Below are positions 1 through 30,844 of a stretch of DNA of 64,000 bases, piece by piece. Under the pieces are notes generated by a model that ran no database searches, was not told the DNA's origin, and saw only the letters and a program-made list of their open reading frames with translations. The DNA comes from Romanomermis culicivorax (lineage: Eukaryota > Nematoda > Enoplea > Mermithida > Mermithidae). The first letter of the stretch is position 1. Each line of letters starts with the position of its first letter. The stretch spans positions 310,001-374,000 of the forward strand of contig CAWUHX010000272.1 of NCBI GenBank assembly GCA_963922205.1, in the 5' to 3' direction. Position numbers and translations under genes: made by a program.

Positions 1-473
1 TGAAAATTGAGATTTAATATTGATCTTCATGAATTCTTTCTCTCACTTGAAGTTTTCTGAACTTTGTGAACACAAATTTTGTGATTGGGAAACTACACGA
101 TTTTCAACTGAAAATGCAAACCTTTTATTTTAGAGATAAAGGTTGAAAATGCTAATTTTCCAGCATTCTAGAATATCAAAATGTAGAAATTGAATCAATT
201 GGAAAATCGATTGAAATCTATAAATCATCAGCTCTAATCACAGAAATGACAGCAGCAACTATTAATTTTGTTTAATCAAGCTAAAATAATGTTTTTGAGC
301 TAGAAAAACAGATACTTTACATTATTTTCTGAGCAATCTATAATTTTCGCTCATTTCACACATTTTTCAAATGATCTAAACTTCGAACGGAAATAATTTT
401 CGTGTGCGGAAAAAATTTTGGGTCATTTCCGCACAGTGCGGATGGAGGCGTGCGAAAAAAAAACCCTGTTAGC
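1..473. other. Intronic/upstream AT-rich sequence with MITE remnant
   Basis: No coding exon is seen. It probably belongs to the Raf intron 5' of the C1 exon. Around 400-470 it holds a remnant of the GTGCGGAA / AAACCCTG hAT-like repeat that is complete at 19695-19837; the right end (AAAAACCCTG) is visible but no left CAGGG end was found. Confidence 0.5.
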
Positions 474-1234
474 ACTATCATAATTTTTGAGCAAGTACAT
501 CAAACGTTATTAGACTCAATGTGAAGGGCTTGATAAAAAAATGCAAATTTATGCTAATTTTGTAAGTCAAATGTTCCTATTGGGCCCGCCTTCGATCTTT
601 TCATTTTTACCATCATTGGAAAGAGCATATTTTTTACTTCAGGAATCAAAATATTTTTTTCCATATAAAGTATTTATTTTTTTAAAAGAACACTATGTTC
701 AACTATGCTCGTGATGCCTGTTTCAGCATACAGATTTGAAACGGGTCATGCTGATGTATAAACAATGATAACTAGGCTTTATCAGAAGTACATAGGAAAG
801 CTTACAGTTAGCATTTTATTGAGTGTGTTACTCACGACAGTATGAACACACAATATGATGTGCAGGCATTGTTGTCTAACATCAATTTCATCAGAAGCTT
901 CCAGAATTTTCTGGTGTGTTCTAGAATATGCCAGTGCCATATAATTCTTGTATCCGTTTCAAATCTGTATGCTGAAACAGCCATCACGCACATAGCAATA
1001 CATAGAGTTCTTTTGAGGCAAATAAAAATCATATGTAAAAAACCATTTTATTTCAACTAGATTCCTAAAGTAAAAAATGTGCTCTTTTCAATGGTGGTAA
1101 AAATGAAAAGATCGAAAGTGGGCCGAATAGGAAAATGTGGCTTCGAAAATTACGATAAAGTTGCATTTTTTATTAAGCCCTTCACATTGATTCTAATAAC
1201 TCTTGATATACTAGCTCAAAAATTATGATACTGC
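474..1234. repeat. Long inverted repeat (foldback element)
   Basis: The left arm (about 474-755) reappears reversed at about 930-1234. Both ends carry the ATCATAATTTTTGAGC motif, and both arms share CAATGTGAAGGGCTT, GATCTTTTCATTTTTACCA and CAGCATACAGATTTGAAACG. The centre is near 855. Two small mirror-image ORFs over the centre are by-products of the palindrome, not genes. No transposase is seen. Confidence 0.7.
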
Positions 1235-1725
1235 AAAAGCATTGTGACACCCTGGCCCTCAGTCTTCTTCCGCAAAATCAGGGCGTTAGCCACTTTTGTC
1301 TTGGAGCTATAGACAGCTAAAACTTGATCAGAATTCTTCGCGGCAAATTTTGCATGGCACTTTCAATTCAAATAATACAAAGGCTGGGATTTTCCGCCCG
1401 ATTTGCTTAGTGTAGCTGTGTTCAGAGTCGGAAGTTGTGCTTGTACAAAAAATTTCGAACTAATTCTTGTCAAGGTTGACCAGATTTTTGCGCGCGGAGT
1501 TCTCCCAACCGAGCATGGGTCTGAAAAAATAGTCCTAGCTCCTCGAACACTTGACAAGTCGAGTCGAAATTTTGCATAACATTCTAGTGCATGTATATGT
1601 TCACCCACAAAAATTTTGAACAAAATCCGACATGGTCGAGCGTGGACCATTTCTGATATCAGGACAGTTGACATGGAATTACCCACCTAACGATTCTTTT
1701 CATCTACGGTTTGGTTTTTGTTCAG
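1235..1725. other. Raf intron sequence before the C1 exon
   Basis: AT-rich with no exon recognised. It ends in a pyrimidine-rich acceptor (TTTTTGTTCAG) just before the C1-domain exon. Confidence 0.6.
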
Positions 1726-20930
<19,205 letters not shown>

Positions 20931-21435
20931 TTTATTTTAAATTGGACTACATTTCCTCGGAGCTTCGCGTTTGCATTTGCGGAAAATGCTCAAAAAATCT
21001 TTATTTCTATTTAGTAGGCCTGTAAGGTCGTTTATGCGTAAGTTACCGATTTATATGGTTCAAAAAATTTGCTCGAGTTTCGAATCGCCGCTTCAAAAAA
21101 CATTTTTCTCGCCACATTGCATAAGTTTCCGCGCAAGATTTTTTATTCGTAGAATTCGGATTCATTAGCTTTGTTTTATCGATATTACGTTGATTTTTTA
21201 TGCTTGCAAGAGTGAACGAAGTTCTAGGATCAAAATTTTGTTTTATTCTTACATTGATCTTTCAAAAAAATTTAGAGGCATGAGAAGTTGGATAAAATTT
21301 TGTAGCGCGTGTGACATTGACGTCGTCACAAGCGTTTTTGTGTGACCTCATGTTACTGCTTTTGACTTGCTTTCTGATTTTCAGTCCAATTCATTCGAGA
21401 AGGTAGCTTTCCTTATCGCGGATTTTTCTATTATC
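20931..21435. other. Raf 3' flank / probable 3' UTR
   Basis: No exon. No canonical AATAAA was found close to the stop, so the transcript end is not placed. Confidence 0.4.
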
Positions 21436-22736
21436 CAGGGTGGCCACCAATCGGGAAAACCGGGAAATAACCGGGATTTTTTTAGCCACCGGGAAAACCG
21501 GGAAATAACCGGGAATTTCCTGGAGATCAAGTCATTTTTTGAAAATTTTAAGCAAAAAATGAATCTCAAACTTTTTTTCTGCCTGATACTAGAATCTATT
21601 GTTTAGTCTTTGATTTTTGATTTTTTTATCTATGATCTTCATCTTAGTATTTGATCAAAATTAAAATTTGAAGAATCTTAATTTTTGGTTGCTAGTTCGA
21701 TTTTTGAGTTGCACTTGCATGCCGTAAACATGATTTGTACATTCTGTTCTTGTATGCAAAATGGTTTAATTGACTGCAAATTAGACCACTTTTTCAGGAG
21801 ATATCTGTTGCCAGAACTCATGTTTCAGCCATGTAACATCAAAATCCATTGAAATTTTTGGCCCTTTGTCTTGGTACTTTTTTACCATTCTTGCTGTTTG
21901 GACTGAATTTATCAAGCATCATTTGCTTCAAGCTGATTTTCTCGCTGGTTAGCTGATTGAAAGCATCATGTCATTGCTCAAGTCAGAACATCATTCTAAA
22001 CTTAAAAATTGAACCTTAGCCATGGAATAAGTCTTGATGACACTGATTTAGAATGTCATCAAGAGTATAGAACTAGAGTATACAACCACAAAACATTTTC
22101 CGGCGCTTGGCGCCAGAATGAAGGATAAATTAAATGCAGTTTATAGTTTTTTACTTTGACTGATCACAGAGATGTCGCCAGTGAAATTTAGGATTTTTTG
22201 CCTCAGTTTTGGTTCCAGCGAAATCGCTTATTTTAAAGCTGCAGACGTTAGAACGGTTTCCAATCTCACAGCCTCTCACTCAGATGTCAGCGACAGTGAT
22301 TCAGTATCACATGAATTTATGTTATGAAAGTGCAGATTTTTTCCTCAGTGTATATTTGACTCGGAGGAGGATGGAGTTTTTGTTCTATTCACCATTTAAG
22401 ATTTCATTATGCTGATTGCTACAGTAATTTACATCCCTGAATTTGTGTAGCTTTACATGGCATATATTATGCATCTGATAAACACTTAAACAGAATCATT
22501 TAAAGATAAATGCCTGCATAATCACAGCAGCTGTAAAATAGATTATTACTATCCGGATCCGGAAGATTGAAAATCTAGGATCCGTTTCATCTCTACTAGA
22601 ATCAACCTCTTATCTTATTAATTCATGTCATTCACTTCGATATTTTGTTCTATGACGTATTTTAAAAACCGGGAAAATTTTGAAATGCAACCGGGAAAGC
22701 CGAGAATTTGATTTCGTCAAACTGGTGGCCACCCTG
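21436..22736. mobile_element. Non-autonomous hAT-like element, TIR CAGGGTGGCCACC
   Basis: The ends CAGGGTGGCCACCAATCGGG and CTGGTGGCCACCCTG are inverted. Subterminal repeats of ACCGGGAAA occur at both ends (three copies at 21458-21515, inverted context at 22670-22695). The flanks share ATTATC but offset by two bases, so the duplication is imperfect. 1.3 kb inside with no transposase. Confidence 0.75.
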
Positions 22737-23562
22737 ATTATCGGTCCACTATGAAATTTGTCGCAAAATTGTCAATTTGTACACGGGGATATATTTGACT
22801 CTACAGTGCACTGATATTTATCAATATTTTCCTCGAAAGTAAATGAATGACGAAATTCGGTTATGAAAGAAAACAATTTTCTGGTAATGTCCGAGTTATT
22901 GCCTGCTGCTTTAGCCGCGGTAAGCGAGCGTTGATGTTCTATGTCGTCTATTTTGTTCGGCTTAGAATGCTGAAAGAGCTTGAAAAACACCCACATTTCT
23001 TGTAGTGCATTTTTCGGAGCACGAATTAGAAAGTATAGCAGACCAGAATGAGAATCCTGCGATAATTTGTTCGGAGATACAATGTTGCGATCAGAATTCG
23101 GAAAAATCCAGCTCAACGTTTCGTAATAGTTGAAAAATGTCCGATTAGCTATAGCTGATACTAATCAAGTGTAAATGATCGCATTCTGTTTTTAATAAAT
23201 TCTGAATTGAAAAATATTTATAAATGAGCCTCGACGCGCAGAGATATATTTATGAAAATAATAAATCACGTGCGTACACGGACATTTTTTTCTCGAATCG
23301 ACTGCGAGAGGTAAGGCGAACAAACTGAGAAAAAAGGATCCGGTACGCGATGCAGGCTAATTTTCTGCACACTAATTCCCATGGATAATTTTATTAATTC
23401 AGGTATAGCAGCCCTCATTTTCCCCAATAATTAGTATATACCACGCCTTTTTTAAGTAATAGATTTATATAGAACTACTTTACATACTTTAGAATATCTG
23501 AAGACGACGCACAATTCCATGAATGCTCATTCATAATAAACAACATTACACAGAATCTAACA
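22737..23562. other. Intergenic, no feature recognised
   Basis: AT-rich. An open frame on the - strand (22772-23116) has no recognisable domain and no supporting signals. Confidence 0.4.
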
Positions 23563-23810
23563 TATAGTCTGTTTTTCTTGAAATGCCTCCAAATTATGGA
23601 TGTGGAAAGCAAGTAGTATTTCAGGTTTTTACGATTTTCTGATAAACAGTATATAATAGAGCAATGGAAATTTGCAAGCATACTGAACCAACCTTTAACA
23701 ATTTTTCGAGTAAAAATTTTACAGTAAGAGCTCTATGTAAGCGATTTTGACGACGATACTGATTTGTGTCACTTTTCTATTTGGAAGCATTTTATAAAAA
23801 ACAGACTATA
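23563..23810. mobile_element. TA-flanked MITE, TIR TATAGTCTGTTTTT
   Basis: 248 bp from TATAGTCTGTTTTTCTTGAAATGC to GAAGCATTTTATAAAAAACAGACTATA. The ends are inverted and start with TA, as in Tc1/mariner-type MITEs. Shared inner motifs (GTGGAAAGCAAGTAGTATTTC, GTGTCACTTTTCTATTTGG) define a family with copies at 56495-56743, 60712-60946, 63044-63286 and partial copies near 51980 and 55612. Confidence 0.8.
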
Positions 23811-23869
23811 GCATGTGATGAAACGTGTGCCTATAATACCTTAATAAATTGCCATGAACAAAGTGTACA

Positions 23870-24032
23870 GTGGTTTTTCTAAATGAAATTTCCAGGTTCC
23901 ACAGATCTTTTTTCCAGAATTTTCCAGGTTTTTTTTCGGAGCGGAATTCAAATTGTTTGATGATTTTTAAGCATATTTTGTATGAAAAACATGCTTGTAG
24001 AACATTTTTTGTTTTTTTGCTCACCCACCCTC
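23870..24032. mobile_element. Left half of the MITE that received element A
   Basis: It shares GCATATTTTGTATGAAAA and TTTTTTGCTCACCCACCCTC with 4680-4745. The remaining half continues after element A at 47235-47297. This is the occupied site of the retroelement. Confidence 0.65.
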
Positions 24033-24921
24033 TGTAACGTACCTGCTAACGCAGTACTGTAAATATATAGCATACTGTATGTGATAGTCATTTATTAAAT
24101 ATTATTTCATTTTCATAATTTATCGTCTCAAGGGTGTCTGGGATTCACACCCAAGAATTCCTGTAAATTTACGTGAAGTACTTTATTTTGATCCTTCCAC
24201 ACCCCAGTAGCTGCTATTGACCCAATTAAAACGCCCCAATTAACTTGGACAGTGGCAGCTGGTCCCCTAGAACCTACACTAAAATACACATTCCATGGCT
24301 ACCGAAATTCCTCACAAAAATCGTAAACAACACCTGCACACAGTAAAAAGTAGAAGCCCCGCCAGACAGTAGTCTCAAGTGCAACAGTAGCGACGGCCCC
24401 ACAAAACATGTGTACACAGAGGAAATAGATACAGAAGCATGCACAGAAGCACAGAGGTGTGGCTAAGCCCACCATAGGAAGTAAGCACAGAGAAAACACG
24501 AAAAGCATGCCGTACTAGGAAAGCATTGGAGGGTGTGACCAAATAAGCGAGAATAGTGAAGCAGGAAGCAGCGATTTTCGGAAGAAGATGGACAGAAGCA
24601 AGACCTCCAGGGAGGCCCAGGGAGTGGCCAAAGAAGCCGTATTTAAAGAGAAGCAAAGCATGATTTAGTTAGTTCTTGGTTTTGCAATTTTAGTGTTATT
24701 TGCAAGCGCCCATTTTTATTTGAAAGCAAGATTTTCTTTTCAGAAGCAGTTAAGCTGTGTTAGTAATCACAAACGCTGTATTACATATCCTCGACAAATC
24801 AAGGGATCGTCGATCCTGCAATCGTGCTATTGAATTGTGCCCCGTATTATCCTATCCCGTTGTACATCACTTCGCCATCCGTTTTAGATAAAGTAAAGTA
24901 CTTCTAAAACTTGTCGTTACA
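24033..24921 (+). repeat. Element A 5' LTR
   Basis: 889 bp, TG...CA ends, paired with 46340-47234. The two copies visibly differ by several percent plus indels, so this insertion is much older than element B. ORFs on its reverse strand recur in the other LTR and have no evident meaning. Confidence 0.92.
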
Positions 24922-24927
24922 TAATTT

Positions 24928-24998
24928 TGGTGATACCATTAACCACTGGAACTCCCTGTCCCAATACCATTAACCACTGGAACTCGCTGTCCCAATTA
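24928..24998 (+). promoter_or_regulatory. Element A primer-binding site region with tandem duplication
   Basis: Six bases after the LTR, TGGTGATACCATTAACC begins with TGG, as expected for pairing to a tRNA CCA end; the tRNA is not identified. The block AATACCATTAACCACTGGAA...CTGTCCC is duplicated in tandem (unit about 34 nt). Confidence 0.5.
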
Positions 24999-25048
24999 GG
25001 TGCATCCTTTATCCAGACATCCCCAAGCATTAGATAATACAGTAGTAA

Positions 25049-26343
25049 TTGTTTCCTACAGTAGGACAGACATTCGTACAAAGCAAACTGGAAATCCCCT
25101 CCAACCAAACATTAAGGGATACATTTCTACAAATACAGCGTGAAGCAAAAATTGAAGCATTTAAGCAGAAATCCCAGCCTAAACAAAGAATGACCTACCA
25201 AACGCAAGGTCATTTAGGAGAAATTGCTAGAGAACAGATAATAGATTTATTTTCCGAACATTTTCGTACTCTGCCCACGCAATTGAATCAAAATACAGTA
25301 AACCCTACCCTAATTGACGATCTAAGAACAGCAACCATTCATAATAACATCGCAAATAACTTCTACGCAAAACCTGCAGTATTCACGGGTGGCGTGACCC
25401 AACATTTTGGTGAATTGAATAAACGTTTAGAACAATTCATGGCACTCCAAGGCATGAAAGATACAGACGTACAGTTAAAATTAGCATGCTCAGAAATTCA
25501 TTTGGGAGGAGCTGCGTTAGCAAAATTCAAAAGCCTAGCCAATTCCGAAAACCCTCCCAATACATACAAGCAGTATAGTGTTGCATTACAGGCCTTTTTC
25601 CCAAACAAATGAGATAATGAGCTACATCAACAATTTTTACACGAGAGAAAACCAAAATGATCAGAAACAGTAACTGATCTCTTGTTTGATCTAGAACACC
25701 TTGCAACCCTCACACACCCCAATTTTACCACAGATGCACGAGAAATGATCATAAAACCCCTTTTTGTAGGAGGCATGCAAAACAAAATCAGGGAGGCAAT
25801 CAAGTGTAGACGATTTACAACCCTAAAAGAAATGTTGGACGAAGCAGCTTACATTGAACAGCAAATCCATAAAAATGAGCTAAAATCCAACACCCTTCCA
25901 TTTATATCTTCAAAACCTGAACCCATCTTTTCACTAACCAACAATACTGATAAACGGGACCTTTTGCACCAATTAGAACAACAAGTAAAAGATTTACAGT
26001 TGCAGATCAAACAAAAATCCCAACCCCCACAACAGAGTAACTAGAACAGTTTCAGTAACAACACTTTCAGCAGGAATAATGCTTACAGGAACAATACTAC
26101 TCCTAGGCAACCCACATGTTTTCAGTGTGGACAACTCTGACATGTGGCTCACAATTGTAATTCAGTAGGGACCCAAAATGATGTGAAATTTGTTTTCATA
26201 AACATCACGTTACCGGTGATTGTAAAAGCTGATGCATTCACTACTCCCAAACAGGACACAGATCTGACAACTGCCTTTCAAAACCTTACTCCAATTTTCA
26301 ATGTTTTATATGCAAGCAGAGATGTCATATAAGTAGGCATTGC
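25049..26343 (+). pseudogene. gag: Element A gag remnant with four CCHC zinc knuckles
   Basis: One frame is open from about 25049 apart from TGA at 25610 and 25658, TAG at 26042 and TGA at 26138. It encodes a helical capsid-like region (LSEHF.., AFFPNK) and a coiled region (LLHQLEQQVKDLQLQIKQ). At the end are four CX2CX4HX4C knuckles: 26117-26158 (CFQCGQL-stop-HVAHNC), 26182-26223, 26233-26274 (one Cys changed to Tyr) and 26302-26343 (CFICKQRCHISRHC). A frameshift lies between the first and second. Gag packages the element RNA. No ATG start is obvious upstream. Confidence 0.75.
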
Positions 26344-26930
26344 CAACAAAGTTGTAATATTCAAAATTGCATCAAATACAGGCAACCCCAACCCCTAATG
26401 GACATTGATGACCCTGCATTCTACTCAACATTACCCGCCATAACTAACGGCCCTCAGACTACTTAATGAACTATAATGCCAACCACCCAACGCTGCAGTC
26501 AGGAGGAATACATCCGCGACTTGAACATCCCTGATTGGTGCGCAATGTCACCACCCCCCACACCCGAAGCCAACAAAGTTGTAAAATTGCTGCCCACCAT
26601 TCCCGCAGTCTATATAATTCCACAAAAACAGACCGCCAATTCACCTACTGCCCCAGAAACACCCTCCAAAACCGGCCACAACCTCCTGTCCCTCTTGCGT
26701 GGCCTCACCCCCAAACCCTACAGATTCCGCCCCCGCCAAACATTACTGCTGACCCCCAGGAGTAAGCAAATCCAAACCCCATCTCATAACTCAACTTCTG
26801 AAGTTTTACAGACTACTCAGATTACAAACCGGCCACCCCCTCAGCTCAAAACCACAACACCCCAACAATGGGCACACCAAACCGACCAGAGCAGAAAAAC
26901 ACAATGCCCCGCTGCCTCCAATAAAAAATT
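26344..26930 (+). CDS. Element A proline-rich ORF between gag and env (unknown)
   Basis: A 162-codon frame (26476-26964) is rich in Pro, Thr and Gln (SPPPTPEANK, PPPQLKTTTPQQ) and opens with a Cys-containing segment (NIPDWC). It overlaps the start of the env-like frame by about 34 nt. It may be a Gag C-terminal extension or an accessory protein; no family recognised. 26344-26475 holds no clear frame. Confidence 0.4.
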
Positions 26931-28301
26931 ATGTTGGTCATTGTTTTGTATCTTTTTCTGTTAATAATCCCCACATCGTGTAGCACCCAATTTCAGCTCT
27001 GTGACACTTCATTGAGCAGTCACTCGGTCAACATACCAAAACTTGTATCATGCATGCCCCCTTCCACAGTAGACAAACCAGTACAGACATTCGGAAAAAT
27101 CTATATCCCCTCCACTAAACCTCACATAATAGACGCATACAAATGCAGTGTCCACGAACCCAAAATTTGTACTAATACAGGATTTTTTGGCTCAAAAGGT
27201 ATTGTCTTCGACCAAACCCAAATGCAAAATCTAACCCTGCATGTTTGTAAGAATCGTTATAGACAAGGAACACAATGGTCAGACATTATACGAAACCCAA
27301 CCAGAATTTTGGTCAACAAACAACTCCCTAAGCGTAGAATATACATGGTGTTGTGCAGACCACTGTACATCGGTCGCTAACGTCATCATAGAAATAGGAC
27401 AAATAGCATCTTGGAATGGAAAATCAATGACAGGTACATTAGGTGACCTGGGGTCATGCAAACCGACATCAGGCCATTGTGTAACAGCTGACAGGTCTAT
27501 TATCTGGAATGAAACAGCATTTGAAAACCTATGCCCTTTTGAATACAAAAATACACATCCCATAAAACTGACACAGACCCACATGATAATAGAATAGCTA
27601 CAAGGTGCATTCTCCGTCAAAAACACTGTTTTCGAACCCCAACTGCCCAGAAATTCAAGAGAGTGTCCTAACCAAACAAGGCATTGTTGTGCAGTTAGAC
27701 AAAAGCACCCCACATCGCAACGCCTTTCTAACCCCAAAAATCAATGAAACCCATACTACACTCTATGATTTTGATGATTTTGAACCCATTAAGGCAAAAC
27801 TAAACTATCTAGCAGATAAAATCCAGGAATTCGAGATCCAAAATTTCAAAAACGTCTGGAGTGAATTATGCAGACAGGCACGGCATCACCTTGATCTGGT
27901 ATGGCAAATTTTGCACCTTGATGCAACTCTTGGGGCGCATGCATTCCTACAACGAATGGACATAATAGCAGAATTCACAGGAGACGCCCTCACAGTCTGG
28001 CCCTGTAAACAAGTAAATGCATCCAAAGTTTTTCACAACCATAAAATCAACGACACGTGCTACAAACTCTTACCTAATCTTGTAGGAACTGACCTCATGT
28101 TTTCGAACCCAGGAGGAAACGATTTGACCCCTTTCTCACAAACCGTAGATTGCCATCACATGCATGTAGTCCTTTATAAATGAAATAATACATGGGTCAG
28201 CAAAACAGGATCCCCTGCATGTCACTGATCTACCTTTAGAAATCGTATGGAACCAGAATTTCTCCCTCTTTCATTTCAACACACCTGCAATTTTTCATGA
28301 T

Positions 28302-28305
28302 CAAC
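28302..28305. other. Element B target duplication CAAC (left)
   Basis: CAAC here and at 42298-42301 flank element B. Joining the flanks across element B restores continuity of the element A env-like frame, which confirms the insertion point. Confidence 0.9.
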
Positions 28306-28918
28306 TGTTATGTTTATATCTCTGCTTAGATCCGAAGATGTCAGCAATATGACTCAAGTCCTATCGGCTTGTACTCAATCGACTACTGTAGGTCACTCAA
28401 AGGAGCTTCCTATTAGCAATCAGCTGAACACAGTGCAACAGTCCTTAAGCAGAAATAAACACAACCTTCAGTCACTAATGAGTAACTGGAAACTCTAACT
28501 CTTGCAATCCAAGGGCACTCAGGGTCTCCCCAGATGCCTCCTAAAGGTTCACACAAATACACAGAACTCACTTCAATAATATCCAAAAGGACTGGGGCTT
28601 CACCTTGGCTTGGCTCCCGTGTAAGACGACTCCCTCCAACCGCTCAATGCGCGAGAAATCATAATAGTATAAATAATAAATAATTATTATAATAATATTA
28701 TGCAAATATGGTGTGGGGCTGTCAGCGTCGGCCTTTACTAGGCGAAACAGTACAATACAATTTATAACGGACGCGACTCGCCCGAAACACACCAAAGTTG
28801 TGAAGGTAAACACGAATAGAATGAATGTTTTCTTCCTTTTTGGTGGAATCGTAACTTTGTCGATTCACCAATTTTGCATAGATGTGGGATTGCTACTGCC
28901 GTAAGCACATCCCCAACA
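28306..28918 (-). repeat. Element B 3' LTR
   Basis: In element orientation it runs from TGTTGGGGATGTG (28918) to CATAACA (28306). Differences from the other LTR were read near 28617, 28650, 28659 and 28901. Short ORFs on both strands recur in both LTRs and are not considered genes. Confidence 0.95.
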
Positions 28919-29779
28919 TCCCTCGGGCCTTGAAACTGACCAACGGGAGGTGAAGAAGGAAACCGTGAGCAGGACTTTTACCTTTTACGGTGTGACCTAC
29001 TACTGGATCCCAACTTAAAAGGATTATGATCCGACCCCAAAGGGTGTACGGGTCAAGACCACCTCCAACGTCAAGTCTTTTTACAAGGTTACCTAGGTCT
29101 GTCCACTGAGATGCCGGGGCACGATCGATCACTGATCCAGCATCTGAGGGATCGACGACTCTGCATCGGCTTGACTTTTCCCTGGCTTCGCCAGCGTGCC
29201 TTGAGGCTCCTAGGTACCTTCCTCCACAGTCGATCGCTTCGTCCCATTGAGTGATGTGGAGTGTCTTTGGCAGCAGCGTCCCAATCCTTGCAGTAATCGG
29301 CTACTTTCGTCCGTTCCATCGCCTCTTTCGGTTCGTTGCCAATTTTTGTACGAAAAATTTTAAAATACGATATGGCGAACAAATATTTACAAAACTAGTA
29401 GGGCGAAAAAATTGAGCAAAAAATTTTAAAATACGAGGCACAAATGGCAAAATATTTACAAGGCACTGAAAGAACGACAAGAGAAATACGAGGCAAAATG
29501 ACGAGATTAAAATACGAGACAAATAATAACAAATGCAAAATAAGTGAAAGAAATATTAAACCAAAAATGTGGACTCAAGCGATGAGCTTGGCCAAAAAAA
29601 GAGATTTTTTGAAAGGCAACAACACAACCAAAAGTTTAAATAATATTTTTGTATTTTATGTTTTATAATGTTTTTGGATTTTTGTAATTTTTTATGTTTT
29701 TGTGTTTTTTGTGTTTTTTGAATAAATGAAATGAAGTCAAGAATGGAGGATTTTTGACCAAAATTTTGGCGGCTAAAAA
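28919..29779 (-). other. Element B non-coding 3' region
   Basis: Between the stop of the last ORF and the 3' LTR. No long frame. Its first part (29340-29780) is very AT-rich, the part near the LTR GC-richer. A clear polypurine tract next to the LTR was not found (CAAGGCCCGAGGGA is the best candidate). Confidence 0.5.
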
Positions 29780-30577
29780 TTATTGTTGCTGCCCGCCTTG
29801 CTGCTGGCCTTGTTGATGACCTCCGCGACCTCGGAATGCACCACGAGGGTGTTGTCCTCGGTATATACCTCGGCCACCAACGTAACCAGCTCTGCCCCTG
29901 TTCGGATTGTTAAAATGAAACTGGCCTGGTTGGGCACCCCTTCCCCGTCCTCCACGAGCTCCCCTAGCACCCTGTAGATGCTGTATAGGTTGCTGTTGTT
30001 TCGGAACGGTTCTGGAGGCTTGCCCAGTGCCAGAACTGGGGCCAGCGAAGACCTGGTTGGCTATACCAACCGTGGCTCCTTGACCACCAGTTTGACTGCT
30101 TGCGGGTCCGGGTGCCCAAAAGGTCTGTCCCGCATCGTTCTGAACTTTGCTAAATTTAACAGTAGTCGGAGGACTTGGGCTACCTGACCTTTTGACATCC
30201 ATCTCCGCCGCTTGTTGACTGTAATTATACATCACCAAGCGATAGGCAGTCTTAAAAACATCCGAAGCAGTGGCACTCCGATATTCCTGTAACAGCATGA
30301 TGTTTGCAAACACTTTGGCTGAGACCGATCGTTTACCGATCTGCTCAGCCGTAAGTGGTGCATAGTCAAGCATAAGGAATATCATCATACACAAATATCT
30401 GACAGCTGCAAATACGACACTCGCTCGATATTCCGTGAGCCATTCAAGGACAATCTCACGGATGATCCTATCCCATAATGGCTCTGGAATATTTCGCGAG
30501 TCGTATAAAAATCCACCTTGGACATCAAACTGTGGCTGATACAGTTTGTATATAGTCCTGACCGCTTTATTGACCAT
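29780..30577 (-). CDS. Element B second gene, segment 3: helical region and RGG tail
   Basis: 265 codons in the same frame as the two upstream segments, separated from segment 2 by TAA and one Leu codon. Residues 1 to about 130 look helical (PLWDRIIREIVLEWLTEYR, ANIMLLQEYRSA). A Ser/Pro/Gly linker follows. The last 60 residues are an RGG/GRG box (GARGGRGRGAQ, RGIYRGQHPRGAFRGRGGH) ending in a Gln/Gly run. RGG boxes bind RNA and drive self-association, so a nucleic-acid-binding or nucleocapsid-like role is inferred. It could be a separate protein from its own ATG or the end of a readthrough product. The fold of the first half is not recognised. Confidence 0.75.
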   Translation of the reverse strand: MVNKAVRTIYKLYQPQFDVQGGFLYDSRNIPEPLWDRIIREIVLEWLTEYRASVVFAAVRYLCMMIFLMLDYAPLTAEQIGKRSVSAKVFANIMLLQEYRSATASDVFKTAYRLVMYNYSQQAAEMDVKRSGSPSPPTTVKFSKVQNDAGQTFWAPGPASSQTGGQGATVGIANQVFAGPSSGTGQASRTVPKQQQPIQHLQGARGARGGRGRGAQPGQFHFNNPNRGRAGYVGGRGIYRGQHPRGAFRGRGGHQQGQQQGGQQQ

Positions 30578-30580
30578 CAG

Positions 30581-30844
30581 TTAAATCTCTGGATCTTCAA
30601 ACTGCTCGTCGCAGAAATAATTAGCCAATTCCAGTGTAGCAAAAGAAATTGGACCTCTGGCTCTACTTTTATCTTTGGTTACTTGCCAAAAATCCAACAA
30701 TACATCCCGGAATAACTCCACCGTCATTTCTGGTGTTTGTTGATTTGGGTCAACAGTAACCAGAGTTAATGGCTTTATCTTTCCTGGTGTAAAGATTTGA
30801 ACTTTTTGTCCTGCAACCCGTGGCTTGCTAGGAGCTCCCTGCAC
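30581..30844 (-). CDS. Element B second gene, segment 2 (between two in-frame stops)
   Basis: 87 codons between TAG (30845-30847) and TAA (30581-30583), in frame with the exonuclease segment before it and the RGG segment after it. There is no ATG at its start (it opens GTG CAG), so it would be made only by reading through TAG. It contains a probable helix pair (VELFRDVLLDFWQV, LELANYFCDEQF). Unknown family. The lack of a start codon, together with preserved coding character, is the best argument that the stop is suppressed or very recent. Confidence 0.65.
   Translation of the reverse strand: MQGAPSKPRVAGQKVQIFTPGKIKPLTLVTVDPNQQTPEMTVELFRDVLLDFWQVTKDKSRARGPISFATLELANYFCDEQFEDPEI

Noticed and set aside
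22772..23116. 114-codon - strand ORF in the spacer
   Set aside because: No recognisable domain, no transcription or splice signals, and no repeat relation found.
28310..28904. Small + strand ORFs in the element B LTR, repeated at 41689-42283
   Set aside because: They lie in both LTRs because the LTRs are copies, run antisense to the element, and show no domain or codon signature.
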